From contig NZ_CBDIIJ010000002.1 in NCBI RefSeq assembly GCF_965279675.1, positions 2,480,001-2,544,000 of the forward strand: a DNA stretch of 64,000 nucleotides, given 5' to 3'. Below, piece after piece: positions 9,659 to 18,812 of this stretch (positions are counted from its first letter, which is position 1; every line of letters begins with the position of its first letter). This stretch comes from Mucisphaera sp965279675 (GTDB lineage: Bacteria > Planctomycetota > Phycisphaerae > Phycisphaerales > Phycisphaeraceae). Both the position numbers and the translations under genes were made by a program. The notes below the pieces were generated by a model. It saw nothing but the letters and a program-made list of their open reading frames with translations. It was not told the DNA's origin and ran no database searches.

Positions 9659-10141
9659 ATGAACCCCATCCAGAACCCACGCGACGCCCTCGCCAAGATC
9701 GGCCACCAACTCCCCGAGCCCGCCGCCGCCGTCGCCAGCTACGTTCCCGCCGCTCGGCACGGTGGCGTCATCTACGTCAGCGGCCAACTCCCCCTCGTCA
9801 AAGGCGAACTCACCGCCTCAGGCCCCGTCCCCACCGAAACCGACCTCGAAACCGCCCAGAAAGCCGCCGCGACCTGCATCCTCAACGCCCTCGCCGCCGC
9901 CGACGGCCTCCTGCAAGGCGACTGGTCCAGCGTCAAAAGCGCCCTCCGCGTCGCTGTCTTCGTCAACAGCGATCCCAGCTTCAACCAGCATCATCTCATC
10001 GCCAACGGCGCCAGCGACCTCCTCGTCGAGGCATTTGGCGACGCCGGCAAGCACGCCCGAGCCGCTGTCGGCGTCCCCGGACTGCCCCTCGGAGCCGCCG
10101 TCGAAGTCGAACTCTGGCTCGCAGAAGCCTCCCGAACCTAA
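9659..10141 (+). CDS. RidA/YjgF-family protein
   Basis: RidA-family proteins are small trimers; the archetype hydrolyses reactive enamine/imine intermediates. This 160-residue member has VIYVSGQLPLVKGEL, then QKAAATCILNALAA and ALRVAVFVNSD. The key arginine lies in HARAAVGVPGLPLGAAVEVE, equivalent to the substrate-carboxylate-binding Arg of RidA. The GLPLGAAVEVE pattern belongs to a longer subfamily distinct from true RidA, so the substrate is unknown. It is divergent from fliM. Confidence 0.85.
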   Translation: MNPIQNPRDALAKIGHQLPEPAAAVASYVPAARHGGVIYVSGQLPLVKGELTASGPVPTETDLETAQKAAATCILNALAAADGLLQGDWSSVKSALRVAVFVNSDPSFNQHHLIANGASDLLVEAFGDAGKHARAAVGVPGLPLGAAVEVELWLAEASRT

Positions 10142-10260
10142 CCCCACCCCACACCCCGGCTTGACGCTGAGCCGACAGCCCCGGACACTGACCAGATACA
10201 GATTCGCACAGCCCCACCGGCACAGTCGCAAAGCCGGGGCCTATCAGGAGTTGACACGAT

Positions 10261-11610
10261 ATGGCACGAGGTCAAGACACCGGGGCAACAGCCGTCGCCA
10301 TCGGCGCCGCCATCTTCGCCGTGATCTTCGGCATCCTCGCTCTGGTCTTCTACACCCAGCTCAGCGGGGCCAACCAGACCGCCCAGTCCGCCACGGAAGA
10401 ACTCAACGAGTTCGTCAGCCGTGGCGAGCAATCCTCGCCCGAAGTCGGTGTCTACCGCGAACGCGCCACCAGAGGCCAGACCGTCGTCGGCGTCATGCTC
10501 GACGAGATCCAGCAACTCCGGGCCATGATCGGCGTCGATGCCGCCCTCCCCCTCGAAGACGTACAAGAACAGGTCGAAACCGCCGGCGACAGCTCCCTTC
10601 TACGCACCCTCACCCAGACACGCAATGCGCTTAACCGAGCTGAGGCACAAACCCGCTCCAAAGACCAGGCCCTCACCACCGCTCAGGAAGACCTCGCCGA
10701 ATCACAGGCCGAACTCGCCCGCGTCCGCGAACGCTTCAATCAGGCAGCCACCCAGATCCTCGGCCAGTTCGAACAACTCGCCACCGCCTATACCAGCTCC
10801 ATGCAACGCATGGAAGGCGCCGAGGACCGCTTCTCCGACCTCCTCACCAGCCTCCGCCGCGACAAGGATCAGGAGATCCGTGACCAGCAGGGCACCATTC
10901 AGGACCTCGACCAGCAGACCCGCAACCTCCAGCGTCGTCTCGACCAGGTCCTTGCCCAGCTCCAGGGCGGCGGCGTCCTGAACCAGGTCATCAACCCCGA
11001 CGCCCAGATCGTCGCCATCGCCGACGAGAACAACCAGGTCTTCATCAACCTAGGCAACAACGACCGACTCCAGCTCGGCCTCACCTTCGAAGTCTTCCCC
11101 AAGGGCGAACTCATCCGCACCGATAGCGAAGGACAGGTCCGCGGCATCGGAACCATCGAAGTCATCTCCATCGAACCCAACACCGCCGTCTGCCGCATCG
11201 TTCGACTCGAACGCGGAGCCGTCATCTCCGAGAGTGATTCCGTCGTCAACGTCGCCTACGACCAGGACCGCAACGTCAACTTCTACGTCTTTGGCCGCTA
11301 CGACTTTACCGACCCTGGCAACCCCTCCCAGGCCGACCGAGCCCGCGTCGAGGGCATGGTCACACGCTGGGGCGGAACCCTCGCCGACGAGCTCACCTTC
11401 GAAGTCGACTACCTCGTGTTAGGCGTCGCCCCCGTCCGCCCCGCTCCGCTGCCCCCGACGGTCATCGACCCCGTCCTCATCGAACAGCACGCCCAGGCCA
11501 TCGCCGCCGCCAACGATTACGAGCGACTCATCGCCGAGGCACAGGCCCTCTCGATCCCCATCCTCAACCAGAACCGCTTCCTCGCCCTCGTCGGCTACTA
11601 CGAGCGCTAA
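10261..11610 (+). CDS. Membrane-anchored coiled-coil protein with a BRCT-like C-terminal segment
   Basis: I do not recognise a named family for this 449-residue protein. Residues 11-32 form one transmembrane helix after a short cytoplasmic tail. Residues about 120-235 are a heptad-rich coiled coil. Residues about 245-335 form a beta-rich domain (GLTFEVFPKGELIR, GIGTIEVISIEPNTAVCRIV). Residues about 339-390 (FYVFGRYDF, VEGMVTRWGGTLADE, DYLVLG) follow the BRCT pattern of a first strand, a GG turn after helix 1 and a hydrophobic strand near the end. The start has AGGAG 9 bases upstream. It begins a same-strand run with an acyltransferase, a receiver protein and two exported proteins, suggesting an envelope role; that is inference. 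Confidence 0.75.
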   Translation: MARGQDTGATAVAIGAAIFAVIFGILALVFYTQLSGANQTAQSATEELNEFVSRGEQSSPEVGVYRERATRGQTVVGVMLDEIQQLRAMIGVDAALPLEDVQEQVETAGDSSLLRTLTQTRNALNRAEAQTRSKDQALTTAQEDLAESQAELARVRERFNQAATQILGQFEQLATAYTSSMQRMEGAEDRFSDLLTSLRRDKDQEIRDQQGTIQDLDQQTRNLQRRLDQVLAQLQGGGVLNQVINPDAQIVAIADENNQVFINLGNNDRLQLGLTFEVFPKGELIRTDSEGQVRGIGTIEVISIEPNTAVCRIVRLERGAVISESDSVVNVAYDQDRNVNFYVFGRYDFTDPGNPSQADRARVEGMVTRWGGTLADELTFEVDYLVLGVAPVRPAPLPPTVIDPVLIEQHAQAIAAANDYERLIAEAQALSIPILNQNRFLALVGYYER

Positions 11611-11643
11611 GCCCCCGGCCATCGCCGCCAGACGCCACGGCCT

Positions 11644-12681
11644 ATGGCCCGTAACAAAAAGCCCAACCCGCTCCTCGACCGCGTCGTCTACACCGCCGCA
11701 CGAGCCGTCTCCGCAACCATCAGCTGCTTCGATCCCGATGGCAACGCCGAACTCGCCGCTATCCTCGGCCAGGCCCTCGCCACCATCGATCGCAAACACC
11801 TCATCCGATCCAGCGACCACCTCCGCCTCGCGTTCCCCGACTGGCCCGAAGAGCGCATCCACAAAACCGCTCGCCAGACCTTCGAGCACCTCGTGCTCCT
11901 CGCCTTCGAAGCCCTCCAGACACCCCACGTCGTCACCCAGCAAACCTGGCGCCACCGCATCGAACCCGACGGCCTCGGCCCCGGACTCCGCGTCCTCACC
12001 TCCGGCCGCCCCTCCATCCTCGTCACCGGCCACCTCGGTAACTGGGAAGTCATCGGCTACGCCCTCGGCCTCTTAGGCTTCCCCATCGCCGCCGTCGCCC
12101 GACCCCTCGATAACCCGCTCATCAACCAATGGCTCCTGGGCGTCCGCGAAAAACGCGGCATGCGCGTCATCAACAAACGCGACGCCATGCACCAGCTACA
12201 GGACATCATCGAAAACAACGGCTCCGTCGCCTTCGTCGCCGACCAGAACGCCGGCGACCGCGGACAATTCGTCCCCTTCTTCGGACGCCTCGCCAGCCAC
12301 TACAAATCCATCGGTATGCTCGCCATGAAAAACCGCTGCCCAATCGTCTGCGGCACCGCCTGGCGTATCAACAACCGCTTCCAGTTCCGCCTCGGCGTCC
12401 AGGACATCATCGAGCCCGAGGAATGGGAAGCCCAGCCCGACCCCATGCTCTACATCACCGCACGCTACTCGCGAGCTATCGAGGCCATGATCCGAGTCAA
12501 GCCCGAGCAGTACTTCTGGATGCACCGCCGCTGGAAAAGCCGCCCGCGACACGAAAAAGCCGGTAAACCCTTTCCCGATAAGCTCAAAGCGAGCCTCGCT
12601 CAACTCCCTTGGATGGACGAGTCCAGCCTCAACGCCATCGTCACCGACTCCGAGACCCTCGCCGCCAAAAACCAGGCATGA
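11644..12681 (+). CDS. LpxL/HtrB-family lipid acyltransferase
   Basis: This 345-residue protein belongs to the lysophospholipid acyltransferase family that adds secondary acyl chains to lipid A. The catalytic H-x4-E motif is GHLGNWE, followed by NPLINQWLLGVREKRGMRVI, the FVADQNAG segment (usually ADQ) and the FWMHRRWKSRP motif near the C-terminus. Unlike E. coli LpxL, I see no clear N-terminal transmembrane helix. It lies 33 bases after the coiled-coil gene. The acyl donor and acceptor cannot be read from sequence. Confidence 0.85.
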   Translation: MARNKKPNPLLDRVVYTAARAVSATISCFDPDGNAELAAILGQALATIDRKHLIRSSDHLRLAFPDWPEERIHKTARQTFEHLVLLAFEALQTPHVVTQQTWRHRIEPDGLGPGLRVLTSGRPSILVTGHLGNWEVIGYALGLLGFPIAAVARPLDNPLINQWLLGVREKRGMRVINKRDAMHQLQDIIENNGSVAFVADQNAGDRGQFVPFFGRLASHYKSIGMLAMKNRCPIVCGTAWRINNRFQFRLGVQDIIEPEEWEAQPDPMLYITARYSRAIEAMIRVKPEQYFWMHRRWKSRPRHEKAGKPFPDKLKASLAQLPWMDESSLNAIVTDSETLAAKNQA

Positions 12682-12810
12682 TCACCCCAGCCTGACCCCA
12701 GCCACGTCAAAGCCCGTCCACATTGGCAACTTTGTTCCTATGATGACACGATATACCTCCACCCTCAGGGATTCGAGGGGAACAGGGGGGTTACTCAAGG
12801 AAACCCAGCC

Positions 12811-13218
12811 ATGGTTGAACAAGACGAACAACTACGCCTCGACGGACGCAAGGTCCTCGTCGTCGACGACGACCCCGAAGTCCGTGCCGCCATCGATCAC
12901 GCCCTCCAGGCCGAAGGCGCCCTCACCCAGACCTGTGGCGACGGCAACTCCGCCGTCCGCATCTGCGACGCCGATCCACCCGAACTCGTCGTCCTCGACA
13001 TGATGCTCCCCAAACGCTCCGGCTTCCTCGTGCTCGAGAAGATCAAGCAGCTCGAAGAACCCCCCGTCGTCATCATGTGCACCGCCAACGAAGGCAAACG
13101 CCACCAGCAGTACGCTGAAGTCCTGGGCGTCGATGGCTACATCCTCAAGCCCGTCCGCCTCGAACGCCTTATCGCCACCGCCGAGGAACTCCTCGCCAAA
13201 CGCGACGAGCAGGACTGA
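12811..13218 (+). CDS. Single-domain response regulator (receiver only)
   Basis: This 135-residue protein is a stand-alone CheY-like receiver. The acidic cluster is D19-D20-D21 (VLVVDDDPEVR), the phospho-acceptor is D63 (VVLDMMLPKRSGF), the switch threonine is T91 (IMCTANEG) and the conserved lysine is K113 (ILKPV). No output domain follows. No histidine kinase is adjacent; the nearest is at 51971-53629. The 129-base leader contains a purine-rich stretch (GAGGGGAACAGGGGGG, then AAGGAAA before ATG). It may signal through protein-protein contacts. Confidence 0.92.
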   Translation: MVEQDEQLRLDGRKVLVVDDDPEVRAAIDHALQAEGALTQTCGDGNSAVRICDADPPELVVLDMMLPKRSGFLVLEKIKQLEEPPVVIMCTANEGKRHQQYAEVLGVDGYILKPVRLERLIATAEELLAKRDEQD

Positions 13219-13262
13219 GCCCCAAGCACCCGGCCCTCAACCGGCTGCACCGAGGCCACGCC

Positions 13263-14531
13263 ATGACCCAGCGACTGCCGATCAGACACACCCTGCTTTT
13301 TCTGATCCCAACTGTCCTCTGCGCCTGTCTCGCCGCCACAGCCACCGCCCAGACCGAGCCCGCCGACAACCCCCAAACCCAGCAAACACCCGAGCCCACC
13401 CCCGTCCTCGGCCGCTTCGAGGTCATCCTCATCAACGGCCGCATCATCGAAGCCGACTGGTTCCTCGAAACCGATCAGCACATCGAGCTCGGCATTGGCC
13501 CGTCCAAAGCACGCTTCGGGCGCTTCCAGATCCGTGAAATCCGACGCCTCGAACCACCCGAACTCGAGTTCCGCCAGCTACGTCTGCAAATCGACGACAA
13601 CAACCTCGATGCCCGCTACGACCTCGCCTATCGCTTCTATGAGCAGGGCTACCGTGACATCGCCCTCCCCGAACTCGCCGACCTCCGCGTCCGCTTCCCC
13701 GACAGCCACAAGGTCACCGTGCTCTTCGAACTCATCCGCGAGCAGATCGCCGCCGAAGACCGCCTCCGCCGCGAAGAGGCCGCCGAGGCCATCCTCGAAC
13801 GCAACGTCCCCGACCCGGTCGCGAACGACCCCCACTTCATCCTCACACCCCAGCAGATCAGCCTCCTCCGACTCTGGGAAATGCCCGACGACCTCAGCAC
13901 CGTCCGCCCACGCGTCCGCGTCCCCCAGGAAGTCCTCGAAGACGTCCTGACCCGCTATACCAACCACCCCGCCTTCCCCACCAGCCGGGCCGCCCGCACC
14001 AACATCCGCAAAGGCAACGGATTCGACCAGCTCCAGCTCATCTTCGACCTCGAAGCCCGCGAGGTCTACCACCGCATCGAAGTCCTCTCCGACCCGCCCG
14101 CTCTCAAAACCTTCATGGGCGTCCTCCGCCGCGGCTATCACACCCGCTATTTCGTCCGCCACTTCAACGCCCAGACCATCCCCGAACTCCCCCTCGCCCG
14201 CACAGGCATCGACCCCGCCCAGGCCTACGCCGACTTCGCCACCCTCGCCGTCACCCGGATCGAAGGCCTCCCGATGTTCGACCGCAAGGACCCCGCCGCC
14301 TCGCTCTACCTCCAATGGGGCCTCCCGAGAGAACTCGCCCAGCACCCGGCACCACAGATCCCCCGCTGGCGACCCTACTTCAGCGGGCCTGATGACCGTA
14401 TCTTCCGCTTCCTGGTCGACTGGATCGACGGTTTCTACGACTTCCCCGGCCTGCCCGACTACGGATTCCCTTGGCCGCCCGACCCGCAGCAGACACCAAC
14501 CCAACCCCCCACGATAGCACCAGCTCCCTGA
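13263..14531 (+). CDS. Secreted protein of unknown function
   Basis: I do not recognise this 422-residue protein. It has a signal peptide (hydrophobic residues about 10-28, cleavage likely after ATATAQ), a proline/threonine linker and a small beta segment (GRFEVILINGRIIEADWF) resembling an SH3-like or small-barrel fold. A helical region (ARYDLAYRFYEQGYRDIALPE) of TPR-like character follows. The C-terminal half has LRLWEMPDDL and repeated aromatic residues, and it ends in a proline-rich tail. No CxxCH or catalytic motif is seen. It lies 44 bases after the receiver gene, so co-transcription is plausible. Confidence 0.7.
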   Translation: MTQRLPIRHTLLFLIPTVLCACLAATATAQTEPADNPQTQQTPEPTPVLGRFEVILINGRIIEADWFLETDQHIELGIGPSKARFGRFQIREIRRLEPPELEFRQLRLQIDDNNLDARYDLAYRFYEQGYRDIALPELADLRVRFPDSHKVTVLFELIREQIAAEDRLRREEAAEAILERNVPDPVANDPHFILTPQQISLLRLWEMPDDLSTVRPRVRVPQEVLEDVLTRYTNHPAFPTSRAARTNIRKGNGFDQLQLIFDLEAREVYHRIEVLSDPPALKTFMGVLRRGYHTRYFVRHFNAQTIPELPLARTGIDPAQAYADFATLAVTRIEGLPMFDRKDPAASLYLQWGLPRELAQHPAPQIPRWRPYFSGPDDRIFRFLVDWIDGFYDFPGLPDYGFPWPPDPQQTPTQPPTIAPAP

Positions 14532-14601
14532 CCCGCTTTCCCGCCTTCCAGCCTTGCGGTATCTTTAGTGTTATTCTTCCATAGCCCGTGAGGACAAGTC
14601 T

Positions 14602-15957
14602 TTGCGCCCTGCCACCTGCCTCCTGCTGTCATCCGTTCTGATCCTCGCCACCGGCTGCGACCCCGCAGGCGGGCCAGGCGGCGAAGCACGCCAACAAATC
14701 GATGAGGTCCTCGTCCTCTTCGAACAGGCCAACGCTGGCTTCATCCCCCAGAACGAACAGCAACCCGGTCTCGCCCTCAAGGACTACCGTCTCGAAAAAC
14801 TCTTCGAGGCCCGCACCCAACTCACCACCCTCACCCGCGAAGGCACCGAAGACACCCGAGCCCGCGCCCTCCGGCTCCTCTCCGACATCGAAGCCGCCCG
14901 CGCTCGCCTCCTCGTCACACAGGCAACCGCCACCTTCGCTGACATCGGCCCGCAAGGCGTCCAGGCCCTCGGCCTGATCGATGCCGCCGAGAAAGCCGCC
15001 TCCCGCATCGGCCTCCACAGCGAAAGCCTCGCCCAGGCCGCCGACGACATGGACGCCCAAGCCGCCGAGTTCGAACAGCAGGCGCAGCAGGTCAGCGCCG
15101 AACTCGCCACCCACCAGCGCGAACGCGATCGCCTCTCCGCCGAACGCGAACGCGTCCGCTCCGTTTACGAAACCGCCATCGCCAATCAGGTCGACCTCAT
15201 CAACCGCTCCAGCCTCGTCCAGGGCGACGACCGCTACGAGCTCCTCGAAGAGGCAGCACGCTCCGAACGCAGAGCCAGCCTAGCCACCACCGAGACCGAG
15301 CGATTCGACAGCCAGATCTTCACCGTCGAAACCCGACTCGGCCAGGCCCAGGCCAAACTCCGCGGACTCAACGAAACCGCCGCGGCCCTCCGCCAGCGCG
15401 CCGCCGCCACCCGCGAAACAGAGTCCGCCCGACAGACGGCCCTCGCCCTCGCTCGCCAGCAGGCCGTCGACGCCGTCGACCAACTTCTCGCAGCCGGCAG
15501 CACCTTCACCGAAGCCTACGAAACCACAGTCGAGTCCCAGCTGGCCACCGCCATCGAAGCCGCCGACGAAGCCCTCGGCCACGTCAACCAGTCCAGACGA
15601 CTCGCCGACCGCGACGCCGCCACCGCCATCGACTTCGAAAGAGTCGCCAAAGGCACCGAACGCGCCCACACCGCCGCCATCCGCGTCAGCACCCTCTCCG
15701 ACTACGCCGACATCCTCGCTCCCATCAACGACGCCCTCGCACGTCTCGGACAAACCGATCAGCCGGTCGCCGCCGCACTCGCCACCGCCGCCGAACGCAT
15801 CCAGACCACCACCGACAACGCCGCCGAACCCCTCCAGGCCACCATCGACCTTGCCAACCAGCTCGCCGAACGCTTCGACGAAACCACCCGCGAAGGCCGC
15901 CTCATCCGCCGCCAGATCGCCCGCCTCGAAGCCTACGTTGACCAGCTCGGCTTCTGA
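14602..15957 (+). CDS. Coiled-coil lipoprotein (TTG start)
   Basis: I do not recognise this 451-residue protein. The N-terminus is a lipoprotein signal with lipobox LATGC, so it should be anchored by a diacylated cysteine. The rest is almost entirely alpha-helical and rich in Ala, Glu, Gln and Arg with long heptad stretches (for example AAEFEQQAQQVSAELATHQR). The start codon is TTG, supported by an AGGA 8 bases upstream. The only in-phase alternatives lie inside the signal. It closes the envelope-type gene run before the microcompartment operon. Confidence 0.75.
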   Translation: MRPATCLLLSSVLILATGCDPAGGPGGEARQQIDEVLVLFEQANAGFIPQNEQQPGLALKDYRLEKLFEARTQLTTLTREGTEDTRARALRLLSDIEAARARLLVTQATATFADIGPQGVQALGLIDAAEKAASRIGLHSESLAQAADDMDAQAAEFEQQAQQVSAELATHQRERDRLSAERERVRSVYETAIANQVDLINRSSLVQGDDRYELLEEAARSERRASLATTETERFDSQIFTVETRLGQAQAKLRGLNETAAALRQRAAATRETESARQTALALARQQAVDAVDQLLAAGSTFTEAYETTVESQLATAIEAADEALGHVNQSRRLADRDAATAIDFERVAKGTERAHTAAIRVSTLSDYADILAPINDALARLGQTDQPVAAALATAAERIQTTTDNAAEPLQATIDLANQLAERFDETTREGRLIRRQIARLEAYVDQLGF

Positions 15958-16125
15958 CGCCTCCTCATCTGTTCAAGCCCTCTCCCAGCCTGAGCTGGCC
16001 CTCAAGTCAGTCCTAGGCCCAATAGCTGTCACCTGTGACCAGCAGAAAGCTGTCGCGCGTCCTCAGCAAACACCCCAAACCCTCCAAACCGCCCACTAAA
16101 CCGCAAGCCTGACGGTTTCTGCGAT

Positions 16126-16168
16126 TTGCTTCAGAATAATCTGGTAGATATTGAAAATTCATGGTAGA
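16126..16168 (+). promoter_or_regulatory. Candidate promoter and direct-repeat operator of the microcompartment operon
   Basis: A TTGCTT hexamer (16126-16131), a 17-base spacer and TATTGA (16149-16154) form a plausible sigma-70-type promoter in the only AT-rich part of this gap. A 7-base direct repeat TGGTAGA occurs at 16142-16148 and 16162-16168, exactly 20 bases apart (about two helical turns), overlapping the promoter. It is a reasonable candidate operator for the DeoR-family regulator that ends the operon. No experimental support is available; the hexamers are imperfect. Confidence 0.4.
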
Positions 16169-16199
16169 CTATGGACGATCGGTTTCACGGAGAGTCAAC

Positions 16200-16898
16200 A
16201 TGCCCCCAACCGCAGCCATCGCCAACCTGCCCCGCGACCAGGTCGAAAAACTGGTCCGGCAGGCACTCCGTGAACGCTGGCAAGCCCCCGCCAGCCCACA
16301 GGCACCCGCCGACCCCAACGCCGAAAACCCACTCGTCGTCAACGTCTCCGCCCGGCACGTCCACGTCACCCAGGCCGACCTCGAAACCCTCTTCGGACCG
16401 GGCAGCAAACTCACCGTCCTCAAAAACCTCTACCAGCAAGGCGAGTTCGCCTCCGAGCAAACCGTCAACCTCATCGGCCCCCGCAACCGCATGATCCCAA
16501 ACGTCCGCATCCTCGGACCCACCCGCGACTACACCCAGGTCGAACTCTCCTACACCGACGGCATCTTCCTCGGCATCGACCTCCCACTCCGCATCTCCGG
16601 CAACCACGAAGGCACGCCAGGCGGTGTCCTCGTCGGACCCCACGGTGCCGTCAACCTCGACCGCGGCATCGTCCGCGCCCAGCGACACGTCCACATGAGC
16701 CCCGCCGACGCCAAACGACACAACGTCAGCGACGGCGACAAGATGAAACTCAGAATCGACGGACCCTGTGGCGTCACGCTCGACAACCTCGTCGTCCGCG
16801 TCCACCCAAGGGTCAAACTCGAAGTCCACATCGATACCGACGAAGGCAACGCCTGTCACCTCGCCTCTGCCACACACATGGAACTGATCAGAGACTAA
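16200..16898 (+). CDS. pduL: PduL-type phosphotransacylase (microcompartment)
   Basis: PduL converts acyl-CoA and phosphate to acyl-phosphate and CoA, recycling CoA inside the microcompartment. I place the start at the ATG at 16200 (GGAG 7 bases upstream), giving 232 residues; an upstream ATG at 16161 lies in the candidate operator. Residues about 8-25 (LPRDQVEKLVRQALRERW) form an amphipathic helix typical of an encapsulation peptide. Two PduL half-domains carry the metal-binding histidines, in SARHVHVTQADLETLFG and QRHVHMSPADAKRHNV. It is the first gene of the operon; in this pathway the substrate is probably lactyl-CoA. Confidence 0.93.
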   Translation: MPPTAAIANLPRDQVEKLVRQALRERWQAPASPQAPADPNAENPLVVNVSARHVHVTQADLETLFGPGSKLTVLKNLYQQGEFASEQTVNLIGPRNRMIPNVRILGPTRDYTQVELSYTDGIFLGIDLPLRISGNHEGTPGGVLVGPHGAVNLDRGIVRAQRHVHMSPADAKRHNVSDGDKMKLRIDGPCGVTLDNLVVRVHPRVKLEVHIDTDEGNACHLASATHMELIRD

Positions 16899-16943
16899 TC
16901 ACCAACCAACGCGGGCTAACACCCGCACATTCGGAGAACCATC

Positions 16944-17240
16944 ATGGCCCAGTCAGCCCTAGGCATGCTCGAATCCAAAGGATTCGCCGCTCTCATCGAA
17001 TCATCCGACGCCATGCTCAAAGCAGCCAACGTCGAAATGATCGGTTGGGACAAGTGCGGATCCGGCCTCGTCACCACCTTCATCACCGGCGACGTCGCCG
17101 CCGTTAAGGCCGCCATCGATGCCGGAGCCGCAGCCGGCGCCCGCGTCGGGCAGATCGTCTCCGTCCACGTCATCCCCCGACCCCACGATGAACTCGCCGC
17201 CGTCGTCCCCGCCGCCAAGAAGTCAACCGCCCGCAAATAA
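16944..17240 (+). CDS. BMC-H hexameric shell protein
   Basis: This 98-residue protein is a single BMC domain that forms hexameric facets of the microcompartment shell. It has the family pattern LGMLESKGFAALIESSDAML, then VTTFITGDVAAVKAAIDAG and VIPRPHDEL. The pore-lining loop is CGSGL. A lysine/alanine-rich tail extends beyond the domain. It is the first of three BMC-H genes in the operon. Confidence 0.96.
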   Translation: MAQSALGMLESKGFAALIESSDAMLKAANVEMIGWDKCGSGLVTTFITGDVAAVKAAIDAGAAAGARVGQIVSVHVIPRPHDELAAVVPAAKKSTARK

Positions 17241-17277
17241 ACCAACAGCCAAACCAAACGTCTGCAGGAGACAAACC

Positions 17278-17538
17278 ATGCCCGCCATCGGCATTCTCGA
17301 AACCAAAGGACAAACCGGCCTCATCCAGGGCACCGACGCCATGCTCAAGGCCGCCGACGTCAAGCTCAGCAAGTCCATCTCCATCGGCGGCGCCTACATC
17401 ACCGTGCTCGTCACCGGCGACGTCGGCTCCGTCAAGGCCGCTGTCGACGCCGGAGCCGAAGCCGCAGGAGCCGTAGGCGAACTCGTCGCCGCACACGTCA
17501 TCCCGCGACCCCACGACCAGCTCATCAGCAGCCTCTGA
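17278..17538 (+). CDS. BMC-H hexameric shell protein with a variant pore loop
   Basis: This 86-residue BMC-H protein starts at the ATG at 17278, supported by GGAG 7 bases upstream; a longer frame reading back into the previous gene is not needed. The domain runs from IGILETKGQTGLIQGTDAML to VIPRPHDQL. Where the neighbouring paralogues have a GSGL pore loop, this one reads SIGGAYITVLVTGD, so the central pore probably differs in size or charge. Confidence 0.95.
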   Translation: MPAIGILETKGQTGLIQGTDAMLKAADVKLSKSISIGGAYITVLVTGDVGSVKAAVDAGAEAAGAVGELVAAHVIPRPHDQLISSL

Positions 17539-17570
17539 CCAACAACCCTGACACCACACCCAGGCAAACC

Positions 17571-18752
17571 ATGATCGTCCTCGTCGCCAATCTCGGCTCC
17601 ACCAGCCTCAAGCTCAAGCTCTACGACGCGAGCAAGAGCGGCGACACCACCGCGCTAGCTTCCGCCGCTGCAGACCGCATCGGTCAGGGAGCCAGCAACT
17701 GGTCCACATCGGTCGAACTCGACAAACAGTCAGGCACGGCCGACTTCGACGATCACCAAACCGCCGCCGCCCACCTGCTCAAGCAGGTCCAGTCCCTGGG
17801 CGGGCCCGCCACCAAAGCCATCGACGCCATCGGTTTCAAGGCCGTCCATGGCGGGCCCATCTCCGGCGCTGTCCGCGTCGATGAGAACGTCATCGCCACG
17901 ATGCAGCAGTTCGCCGATGTCGCACCCGCCCACAATCCGCCCTACATCAAGGCCATGCAAGCCTTCGCCGAACTCCTCCCACAAGCCGAACAGGTCGCCG
18001 CCTTCGAAACCGCCTTCCACCAGACCATCCCCACGGCACGACAGGTCTACGCCATCCCCCACGAATGGATCGACAAAGGCATCCGTCGCTACGGCTTCCA
18101 CGGTGCCTCCAACGCCTACATCGCTCGAAGGATGAAACACCTCCGCCCGAACGCCCGACGCATCATCAACCTCCACCTCGGGGGGTCCTGCTCCGCCTGC
18201 GCCATCCTCGACGGCCAAAGCGTCGCCCACTCCATGGGCACCACCCCGCAAACCGGCATCTTCCACGCCAACCGCGTCGGCGAGTTCGACACCTACGCCC
18301 TCCTCAAACTCCAGTCCCTCGGCGTCTCCGCCAAGGACGCCCTCGAACGACTCGCCAAAGAAGGGGGGCTCCTCGGTCTCTCAGGCATCAGCGCCGACCT
18401 CCGCGAGATCGAAACCGCCGCCGCCCAGGGCAACGCCCAGGCCCAACTCGCCATCGACGCCTTCGTCGAAGCATGCCGCCACTACCTCGGGGCCTACGCC
18501 GTCGCTCTCGCCGGCGTCGATGCACTCGTCTTCACCGCCGGCATCGGACAGCACGCCGCCGCCATACGCAGTGCTATCTGCAAAGACCTCGCCTTCCTCG
18601 GCATCACCCTCGACGAAGACAAAAACAGCCAAGCCCCCGGCAACGAAGAAACCAGAATCTCCACCGACCACAGCCCCGTCGAAGCATGGGTCATCCCCAC
18701 CGACGAAGAACAGATCGTCGCACAGCAAGCCGTAGAAGTCCTCGCCGCCTGA
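17571..18752 (+). CDS. ackA: Acetate kinase-family enzyme of the microcompartment pathway
   Basis: This 393-residue ASKHA-fold kinase transfers phosphate from an acyl-phosphate to ADP. Recognisable motifs are VLVANLGSTSLKLKLYD (phosphate 1), FETAFHQTIP, RRYGFHGASNAYIARR, the ATP-binding INLHLGGSCSACAI and VFTAGIGQHAAAIR near the C-terminus. In this context it would turn lactyl-phosphate from PduL into lactate and ATP, the energy-yielding step. It has no obvious encapsulation tag, so it may act outside the shell. Confidence 0.93.
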   Translation: MIVLVANLGSTSLKLKLYDASKSGDTTALASAAADRIGQGASNWSTSVELDKQSGTADFDDHQTAAAHLLKQVQSLGGPATKAIDAIGFKAVHGGPISGAVRVDENVIATMQQFADVAPAHNPPYIKAMQAFAELLPQAEQVAAFETAFHQTIPTARQVYAIPHEWIDKGIRRYGFHGASNAYIARRMKHLRPNARRIINLHLGGSCSACAILDGQSVAHSMGTTPQTGIFHANRVGEFDTYALLKLQSLGVSAKDALERLAKEGGLLGLSGISADLREIETAAAQGNAQAQLAIDAFVEACRHYLGAYAVALAGVDALVFTAGIGQHAAAIRSAICKDLAFLGITLDEDKNSQAPGNEETRISTDHSPVEAWVIPTDEEQIVAQQAVEVLAA

Positions 18753-18812
18753 CCGCGGCACATCATGAATCACCCGAACCGCCCAACGGCCGTTCACAAC
18801 CAGGAGCCCGTC

